DNA from: Deltaproteobacteria bacterium
Lineage (GTDB): Bacteria > Myxococcota_A > Polyangia > Polyangiales > Houyiibacteriaceae
DNA length: 64,000 nt
NCBI GenBank assembly: GCA_017644045.1
Contig: JAEPMI010000002.1
Span: forward strand, 577,024-641,023
Direction: 5' to 3'
Within the stretch, counting starts at the first letter, position 1. Each line of letters begins with the position of its first letter. Shown here piece by piece: positions 58,606-64,000 of the stretch. Made by a program: the position numbers and the translations under genes. The notes beneath the pieces were generated by a model. It saw only the letters and a list, made by a program, of their open reading frames with translations, was not told where the DNA came from and searched no databases.

Positions 58606-60366
58606 ATGACCGAGAGCTCCGACCGCCTCATCGAGACCATTCGCGCCTCCATCATCGGAGACGACCAGGTGCTGGAGGGCCCCTTCGGCCCCCGGCGGGT
58701 GACCTACGCCGACTACACCGCCTCGGGTCGCTCCCTCGAGTTCATCGAGGACTACATCCGCAACGAGGTGATGCCGCTCTACGCGAACACCCACACGGAG
58801 TCGTCCGGCACCGGGCTGCAGACCACCCGCTTCCGAGAGGAGGCTCGGGCGATCATCAAGGAGGCGGTCGGCGGCGACGACCGCGACGTGGTGGTCTTCT
58901 GCGGCTCCGGCGCGACCGGCGCGATCAACAAGCTCATCGACGTGCTCAACCTGCGGCTGCCGAACGATCTGCAGTGCCGCTACCAGCTCCTCGACCAGAT
59001 CCCGCCGACGGAGCGACCGGTGGTCTTCATCGGTCCCTACGAGCACCACTCGAACGAGCTGCCCTGGCGCGAGTCCATCGCGGACGTCGTGGTCATCCAG
59101 GAGGACGCCGACGGCCGCATCGACCTCGGCCATCTGAAGCGCGAGCTCGAGACCTACGCGGACCGACCGCTCAAGATCGGGAGCTTCTCGGCGGCCTCGA
59201 ACGTGACCGGGATCGGCTCGGACACGCGCGCCATCGCGGCGCTGCTCCACACCCACGGCGCCCTCTCCTTCTGGGACTTCGCCGCCGCCGCGCCCTACGT
59301 GAGCATCGAGATGAACATGCGGGACGAGAAGGCCGACGGGCACCTCGTCTACAAGGACGCGGTCTTCCTCTCGCCGCACAAGTTCATCGGCGGCCCGGGC
59401 ACGCCGGGCGTGCTCATCGCCAAGCGCAGCCTCTTCCGCAACGCCGTACCCGCGATCCCCGGCGGCGGCACCGTGAGCTACGTGAACAGCCAGGTGCACC
59501 GCTACGTGGGGGATCCCGAAGTCCGGGAGGAAGGCGGCACGCCCGACATCCTCGGCTCCATCCGAGCGGGGCTGGCGTTCCAGCTCAAGCAGGCGGTCGG
59601 ACACCAGACCATTCGCCAGCGCGAACACGGATTCATCCGGCGAGCCATCGAGAGCTGGGAGGCGAACCCCAACATCGAGATCCTCGGCAACCGCGACGCC
59701 TGGCGGCTCTCGATCGTGTCGTTCGTGGTCCGACACGGCGGTCGCTATCTGCACCACAACTATGTCGCGACCCTCCTGAACGACCTCTTCGGGATCCAGG
59801 CGCGGGCCGGCTGCTCGTGCGCTGGACCGTACGGACATCGGCTGCTGGGGATCGACCAGGCGACGTCGACGGACCTCGAGCGCGAGATCGTCAACGGCTG
59901 CGAAGCCGTGCGGCCCGGCTGGGTCCGGGTGAACTTCAACTACTTCCTGTCCGAGGAGTCGTTCGACTTCCTCCTGAAGGCCGTCCACGTGGTGGCCGAG
60001 GAAGGCTGGAAGCTGTTGCCGCAATACGAGGTCGAGCCGAGCACCGGCCAGTGGACCCACGTGCGCGGCCGGCCCGAGCCGCCCATGAGCCTTCGCTCGC
60101 TCAGCTATCGTTCGGGCAAGCTCGAGTACCGCTCTCGTCACGCCACCGAGCCGGAGTGGGTGCTTGCCACCTATCTCGAGGAAGCACGAAAGCACCTCGA
60201 CGCCGCGCCGCAGGCCGTCCCCGATGCTCTGGTCTGTCGCCCGAGCCTCTCCACCGAGCTCGAGGAGCTGCGCTGGTTCGCCCTGCCGCTCGAAGCGCTC
60301 TCCGAGCTCCGGGGCGGCGAGAGCAGCAAGCCGGCTGGCTCACCGCTTCATCCGACCACGCGCTGA
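58606..60366 (+). CDS. Class-V aminotransferase / cysteine-desulfurase-like PLP protein, long form
   Basis: The protein has 586 residues, clearly longer than SufS or IscS (about 400). Fold-type-I class V motifs: VTYADYTASGRSLEFIEDYI, LYANTHTESSGTG, VVVFCGSGATGAINKLIDVL, VFIGPYEHHSNELPW, SFWDFAAAAPYVSI, and the PLP lysine VFLSPHKFIGGPGTPGVL. A Cys pair lies in the position of the desulfurase Cys loop, QARAGCSCAGPYGHRLLG. The C-terminal 130 residues (after WKLLPQYEVEPSTGQW) are an extension of unknown function. Desulfurase or lyase activity is likely but unproved. It is divergent from crtI. Confidence 0.88.
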   Translation: MTESSDRLIETIRASIIGDDQVLEGPFGPRRVTYADYTASGRSLEFIEDYIRNEVMPLYANTHTESSGTGLQTTRFREEARAIIKEAVGGDDRDVVVFCGSGATGAINKLIDVLNLRLPNDLQCRYQLLDQIPPTERPVVFIGPYEHHSNELPWRESIADVVVIQEDADGRIDLGHLKRELETYADRPLKIGSFSAASNVTGIGSDTRAIAALLHTHGALSFWDFAAAAPYVSIEMNMRDEKADGHLVYKDAVFLSPHKFIGGPGTPGVLIAKRSLFRNAVPAIPGGGTVSYVNSQVHRYVGDPEVREEGGTPDILGSIRAGLAFQLKQAVGHQTIRQREHGFIRRAIESWEANPNIEILGNRDAWRLSIVSFVVRHGGRYLHHNYVATLLNDLFGIQARAGCSCAGPYGHRLLGIDQATSTDLEREIVNGCEAVRPGWVRVNFNYFLSEESFDFLLKAVHVVAEEGWKLLPQYEVEPSTGQWTHVRGRPEPPMSLRSLSYRSGKLEYRSRHATEPEWVLATYLEEARKHLDAAPQAVPDALVCRPSLSTELEELRWFALPLEALSELRGGESSKPAGSPLHPTTR

Positions 60367-60374
60367 GCTCGGCT

Positions 60375-61724
60375 TCAGATCCCTTCGTTCGGTCGCAGCT
60401 CGACCTCGGCCAGCGCTTCCGGCGTGAAGTCGGCCGGGTTCACGCCGAGCCGCTCCGCTTCGCGAGCGCGCTGCGCCGGCGGCAGGTTGCCGAGGAAGGA
60501 CTCGATCGGCACCGGCGGGTTACCGCCGCCGAGGCTCTCGATCCGATCGAGCTCGGCGAGCCGCGCTTCGCGATCCGGGTCGTCCCACGCGGCGTCGCTG
60601 ATCCCATCGGCGAGGGTGGACGTGAGCGTGTAGCTCCCCTCGAACGGAACCAGCGGCTGCACCGCCGGGGTTCGGTCCTCCGCGTAGCGGAAGCCGCGGA
60701 GCTGCTCGACACGCCACGGCGGCTCGGTCTCGCTGTCGGTGATCACACGCCCGAAGAAGAGCAGCCGTGCCTGCTGCGGACCGGCCTCGAGGTCGCCGGT
60801 CCACTTCGCCCAACCGACCGGCTCTCCGTCCGAGCCCCAGAGGTTGGCGTCCACGTGGTAGTAGCCGGGCACGTCGACATCGAGCCCGACGTAGACCGCG
60901 ACGCTCCCCGCCTCGACGACGTCACTGAAGTCGCCGGTGAAGCGCGCCGGCTCCTGCCCGGGCGGGTTCCACAACGTCGCCAGGCTGGCTCGAACCGGAC
61001 CGGGGGCGCCGTCGTAGGTGAACTCGACGTAGAGCACCATGTTCACCGGCCTCCCGACCGGCGGGAACGAGCCCTCGGGCTTCAGCTGGTTGACCATCCG
61101 GTCGCCGTCGCGCGTGTACTCGATCGGGATCGGCTCGAGCTGTGCAGCACTCAGCGGCTCGCCGCGCGCCGCGTGGAGCCGGGCCCACGCTTGCGTGACC
61201 TCGGCCTCGATCGGCTCGTCGTCGCGACTCACCTGGAGCCAGCTCGTCAACGTGGCGTCGCCGAGCACCCAGTACATGTCGCCGCTGAAGAGGTAGGTCG
61301 TGTCCTCGTCCCCCTCGACCACGTTCGAGCTGACCTGCTGCGCGTTGAAGTCGATCAGGTCGTGGTGCTGCACCGGGTCGAGCGGGCGCGAGGTGCGCGG
61401 GTACTCCGTGGAGACACGATAGACCTCCCGCGGACCGACCGTTCGACCGGAGACGTAGCGGGGAGTGTCCGTGGCCCGCGGCGGCGAGAGCGGGCTGGGC
61501 TGGTTCGAAGGGGTGCGCCGCGGTGTCGGTCCTGCCTCCTCCCAGTCCCGTTCGTCGAAGCGGCTGCCGCGCTCGCGTCCGGTGGCCTCGTCGATGGCCA
61601 CGTCCTCGACGGTGTCGTCCTCCGAGTCGCCGGAGAACCACCACCACAGAGCGACGCCGCCGACCAGCACCAGCAGGAGTGGCGCGAGTCGGCGGCTCGG
61701 TGTCGAACCAGGCTTCTTCGTCAC
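60375..61724 (-). CDS. Membrane-anchored protein of unknown function
   Basis: The protein has 449 residues with a GTG start. An N-terminal signal anchor (LAPLLLVLVGGVALWWWF, about 13-30) is followed by a long acidic/Pro/Thr-rich linker (to about 90). The rest is probably a beta-sandwich ectodomain: TTYLFSGDMYWVLGDATLTS, VRASLATLW, GSVAVYVGLDVDVPGYYHVD, EPVGWAKWTGDLEAG and ARLLFFGRVI. This resembles ectodomains seen in myxobacterial envelope proteins, but I cannot name the family. Starts seven bases after the stop of the sigma-54-preceded hydrolase-like gene, so it is probably its operon partner. Confidence 0.72.
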   Translation of the reverse strand: MTKKPGSTPSRRLAPLLLVLVGGVALWWWFSGDSEDDTVEDVAIDEATGRERGSRFDERDWEEAGPTPRRTPSNQPSPLSPPRATDTPRYVSGRTVGPREVYRVSTEYPRTSRPLDPVQHHDLIDFNAQQVSSNVVEGDEDTTYLFSGDMYWVLGDATLTSWLQVSRDDEPIEAEVTQAWARLHAARGEPLSAAQLEPIPIEYTRDGDRMVNQLKPEGSFPPVGRPVNMVLYVEFTYDGAPGPVRASLATLWNPPGQEPARFTGDFSDVVEAGSVAVYVGLDVDVPGYYHVDANLWGSDGEPVGWAKWTGDLEAGPQQARLLFFGRVITDSETEPPWRVEQLRGFRYAEDRTPAVQPLVPFEGSYTLTSTLADGISDAAWDDPDREARLAELDRIESLGGGNPPVPIESFLGNLPPAQRAREAERLGVNPADFTPEALAEVELRPNEGI

Positions 61725-61731
61725 GAGGTGA

Positions 61732-62493
61732 TCAGCAGCCGCTTTCCAGACATTGGATGTGCTGCGTCTTCACCTTGAAGTGGTCCTCCCCCTTCGGATT
61801 GCACGTGTAGGCGGTGAAGTGGTTCGACCATTGGCTCGACTGGCAGCCGTGGTCGTAGCCCCCAGAGCCCGTGTAGCTGTAGGCGGAGTGTGGACCGACG
61901 ACGCCGTCGTCGTTGCCGCTCACCAGCGCGTGGGTCGCACCCGCACCGCAGCCCCAGCACCAGCCGTCGCCGCCGACCATGTAGACCGTGGTGCCGATCG
62001 CGTTGTGGTTCCAACCCGAGCGACGGTGCACCGAGGGGCTGACCTCGTCGGCCATGTCGCAGCCGGAGAAGAGCTCGCTCATCCAGCCGTAGTTGGAGAG
62101 GCGGCTGCCGCCCTGGTTGCCCGCCGTGGTGAAGATCCAGGAGACCCGGCTCCAGCGGTTCGGGTACATGCTGAGCGTCTCGGTCGCGACGGCCCCACCG
62201 TTCGAGTAGGCCATGATGTAGCACCAGTCGTTGCCGTTGCAGTGCGTGTCCAGGATGCCCTTGAGCTGCTGCACCGCGTACTGATGGTCGTTCCGCTGGT
62301 CGACCACCGCGTTCACGTGGTTGCTGATCCAGGAGAGGTTGGCGTAGCGCGGGGTGCTGCCCTTGGCGCTCGAGTCCATCCAGCTCGTGCTGCCGAGGCC
62401 CCCCAGGTAGACCATGGTCTGAGCCTTGCTGGTCTCGGTGACTCCGAGAACGGCGATGAGGGTGACGACGACGACGGTGAGAGTGCAGCGCAT
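61732..62493 (-). CDS. Secreted alpha/beta-hydrolase-like protein under a sigma-54 promoter
   Basis: The protein has 253 residues from ATG 62493, with GGAG six bases upstream; open sequence to 63120 upstream is not part of the gene. Signal peptide CTLTVVVVTLIAVLGVTETS with cleavage near SKA-Q. The mature part has MVYLGGLGSTSWMDSSAKGS, NDHQYAVQQLKGILDTHCNG, and CYIMAYSNGGAVATETL, in which YSNGG resembles a nucleophile elbow but the first Gly is Ala (AYSNGG). Later it has HALVSGNDDGVVGPHS and SNHFTAYTCN, possible acid and His positions, and about ten cysteines, suggesting disulphides. Secreted hydrolase is inferred. Confidence 0.78.
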   Translation of the reverse strand: MRCTLTVVVVTLIAVLGVTETSKAQTMVYLGGLGSTSWMDSSAKGSTPRYANLSWISNHVNAVVDQRNDHQYAVQQLKGILDTHCNGNDWCYIMAYSNGGAVATETLSMYPNRWSRVSWIFTTAGNQGGSRLSNYGWMSELFSGCDMADEVSPSVHRRSGWNHNAIGTTVYMVGGDGWCWGCGAGATHALVSGNDDGVVGPHSAYSYTGSGGYDHGCQSSQWSNHFTAYTCNPKGEDHFKVKTQHIQCLESGC

Positions 62494-62522
62494 GGGAATC
62501 TCCGAGGGTTGCGAAACCAATG

Positions 62523-62538
62523 AGCAACGCTCGTGCCA
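62523..62538 (-). promoter_or_regulatory. Consensus sigma-54 (-24/-12) promoter
   Basis: On the minus strand this reads TGGCACGAGCGTTGCT, a perfect match to the sigma-54 consensus TGGCACG-N4-TTGCW. The predicted start is near 62512, giving a 19-base leader that contains GGAG correctly spaced from ATG 62493. Transcription from it would need an enhancer-binding ATPase; no binding site was identified. Confidence 0.88.
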
Positions 62539-62580
62539 CACTGCAATCATTGAACTTTCGTCCGGCGCCTCGAGATTTGT

Positions 62581-62636
62581 GTCCAAAATCGAGGCTCGAT
62601 GACGGTCCACCTTTTTGACATGGTCTAATTTTGGAC
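62581..62636. promoter_or_regulatory. Spaced inverted repeat in the divergent region upstream of the second Hsp70
   Basis: GTCCAAAAT (62581-62589) and ATTTTGGAC (62628-62636) are perfect 9-base inverted arms 38 bases apart. A TTGACA (62615-62620) lies between them, without a good -10 for the plus strand. The site lies 43-58 bases upstream of the sigma-54 promoter's -24 region and about 95 bases before the Hsp70 start. It could be an activator or repressor site for either gene. Confidence 0.4.
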
Positions 62637-62729
62637 TGTCCCCGTTCCCGGCGTTTTGCCCCCGCTTCGGGTCATGTGCGGTGATGCCCCTTGCCGGCCC
62701 CCCCGGGCCTGACCTATGCGTTCGCGACC

Positions 62730-64000
62730 ATGGCCGTTCCGTCGCGCTACCTGGTCGGCATCGACCTCGGCACCACCCACACGGTCGTGGCCTACGCAGA
62801 CACCGCGAAGGCCACCCCCGGCGACGGAGACCAGCCCGGCGCGCCGCCGCCCGTCGAGACGTTCGAGGTCGACCAGCTGGTCGCCCCCGGCGAGGTGGGG
62901 CAGCGCGCGATGCTCCCGTCGCTGCGCTATCAGCCGGCGGAAGCGGAGCTCGCGGCCGGTGAGATCGCGCTCCCCTGGAGCGACTCGCAGGACCACGTCG
63001 TCGGCGAGCTCGCCGGCCGTCTCGGCGCGAAGGTCCCGGGACGGCTCGTCGCGAGCGCCAAGAGCTGGTTGAGCCACTCGGCCGTCGACCGTTCGGCGGA
63101 CATCCTTCCCTGGGGAGCACCCTCCGAGGTGACCAAGATCTCCCCGGTCGAGGCCTCGGCGTCGTACTTGCGCCACCTGCGCGCGAACTGGGATCAGCGA
63201 TTCCCGAAGAACCCGCTGCACACGCAGGAGGTCGTGCTCACGGTTCCCGCGAGCTTCGACGAAGGCGCCCGCGCTCTCACCCTCGAGGCTGCCAAGCGCG
63301 CAGGCCTGAAGGTGCGTCTGGTCGAGGAGCCGCAGGCCGCGTTCTACGCGTTTCTCGACGAGCAGCGCGATCGACTCGACGACGCGCTCGGCGACACGCG
63401 CCTGGCCGTCATCGTCGACGTCGGCGGCGGCACCACCGACCTGACGTTGATCCAGGTCGAGCTCCGCGACAGCGGTCCGCGCCTCACGCGCGTCGCCGTC
63501 GGTGAGCACCTGATGCTCGGCGGCGACAACATGGACCTGACCCTCGCGCGGATCGCCGAGGAGCGGCTCGGTCGAAGCCTGGACGCGGCGCGCTTCAACC
63601 AGCTCGTGCAGCAGTGTCGACTCGCCAAGGAGCGTCTGCTCTCGGGTGACGCGCCGGAGAGCGCCGACATCACGGTGCTCGGCAGCGGCCGAAAGCTGGT
63701 CGGCGGCGCGCTCAAGACCAGCCTCACCAAGGACGAGGTGCGCCAGCGCGTGCTCGAAGGCTTCTTCCCGGAGATCGGCGCGGACGCGCGACCCGAAACG
63801 AAGCGCGCCGGCATCGTCGAGTTCGGCCTGCCCTACGTCGCCGACGCCGGCGTCACCCGCCACGTCGCCGCCTTCCTGGCGCGCCACGAAGACCTCGCGC
63901 GCGAGGCGATGGGCAAGGAAGACCTGCGCGGTGGTGCGCGGGAGGGCGCGATGCCCGACGCGGTGCTCTTCAACGGCGGCGTCTTCGGGAGCGGTCTGCT
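62730..64000 (+). CDS. Atypical Hsp70-family chaperone/ATPase (partial at right edge)
   Basis: An open frame from ATG 62730 runs off the right edge (at least 423 residues). ATPase motifs: LVGIDLGTTHTVVAYADTA (8-26), QEVVLTVPASFDEGARALTL, LVEEPQAAFYAFLDE, VIVDVGGGTTDLTLIQVEL and VLFNGGVFGSG. VPGRLVASAKSWLSHSAVDR and LPYVADAGVTRHVAAFLARH match the Hsp70 at 54191, so the two are paralogues of one subfamily. Members of this second type usually carry a long C-terminal extension (family knowledge), which is outside the window. It is separated from the DUF2760-Hsp70 pair by five genes, whereas in other genomes the set is often contiguous. Confidence 0.92.
   Translation, partial: MAVPSRYLVGIDLGTTHTVVAYADTAKATPGDGDQPGAPPPVETFEVDQLVAPGEVGQRAMLPSLRYQPAEAELAAGEIALPWSDSQDHVVGELAGRLGAKVPGRLVASAKSWLSHSAVDRSADILPWGAPSEVTKISPVEASASYLRHLRANWDQRFPKNPLHTQEVVLTVPASFDEGARALTLEAAKRAGLKVRLVEEPQAAFYAFLDEQRDRLDDALGDTRLAVIVDVGGGTTDLTLIQVELRDSGPRLTRVAVGEHLMLGGDNMDLTLARIAEERLGRSLDAARFNQLVQQCRLAKERLLSGDAPESADITVLGSGRKLVGGALKTSLTKDEVRQRVLEGFFPEIGADARPETKRAGIVEFGLPYVADAGVTRHVAAFLARHEDLAREAMGKEDLRGGAREGAMPDAVLFNGGVFGSGL

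Noticed and set aside
58593-61778. Open frame of 1061 residues on the plus strand
   Set aside because: Shadow frame over the class-V aminotransferase and antisense to the membrane-anchored protein; Arg-rich composition.
62640-62670. GGCG...TTTTGC stretch as another sigma-54 site before the second Hsp70
   Set aside because: The GG and GC are not at the required spacing, and TTGACA at 62615 has no fitting -10.
62494-63120. Upstream extension of the secreted hydrolase-like gene to 63120
   Set aside because: It would cross the sigma-54 promoter and the Hsp70 start; the signal peptide and Shine-Dalgarno fix ATG 62493.

Overview
This window is chromosomal DNA from a very GC-rich bacterium, most likely a myxobacterium (Myxococcota, a Sandaracinus/Polyangiales-like lineage). 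That is an inference from gene content. Five Hanks-type Ser/Thr kinases lie in 64 kb, two with a transmembrane segment. At least a dozen predicted secreted proteins or lipoproteins occur, six of which share an unusual C-G-[D/S]-D start after the lipobox cysteine. There is also a MopE-type calcium-motif protein, PEGA-domain proteins, carotenoid enzymes and a ceramide-glucosyltransferase-like enzyme. I saw no rRNA, tRNA, CRISPR array, transposase, integrase or phage gene, and no gene-free stretch longer than 300 bases. Coding density is high, and several gene pairs overlap by 1, 4 or 11 bases.

Layout. 1-9.5 kb: the start of a pseudo-receiver/PATAN-like protein running off the left edge; two paralogous secreted alpha/beta hydrolase lipoproteins flanking a tandem GGCT-fold protein, a glycine-rich beta-helix lipoprotein and a small membrane protein; then a ChaN-like lipoprotein. 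9.5-17.5 kb: a TetR regulator, a carotenoid oxygenase, a Suppressor-of-fused domain protein, a MoaD-MoaE fusion, a Kelch lipoprotein, a METTL9/DREV-type methyltransferase, glyoxalase II and an aldo/keto reductase. 17.5-30 kb: a kinase, a membrane metallophosphoesterase, a muralytic amidase, an operon with two methyltransferases, a Cys/Met-metabolism PLP enzyme, two convergent kinases and an SDR. 30-38 kb: a repeat-rich lipoprotein behind a possible sigma-54 promoter; a TetR/unknown/aldehyde-dehydrogenase operon with two matching palindromic operators; an MGMT; and a ceramide glucosyltransferase-like gene. 38-50 kb: a PpiD/SurA-like foldase with a fused InlB-type module, a CPBP protease, an HTTM protein, a coupled PEGA-MopE-TPMT operon and a kinase-PEGA protein. 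50-64 kb: a metzincin-like protease overlapping an L,D-transpeptidase, a second PLP enzyme, DUF2760 coupled to an Hsp70, a fifth kinase, CrtI, a class-V aminotransferase, a two-gene secreted-protein operon behind a consensus sigma-54 promoter, and a second Hsp70 of the same subfamily running off the right edge.

How it fits together. Much of the window concerns the cell envelope: peptidoglycan cleavage and cross-linking (amidase, L,D-transpeptidase), outer-membrane protein folding, sphingolipid glycosylation and many lipoproteins under kinase or sigma-54/TetR control. The least described items are the paired atypical Hsp70s with DUF2760, the bacterial METTL9-like methyltransferase, the nine-residue repeat lipoprotein, the PpiD-InlB fusion and the sigma-54-driven secreted pair.
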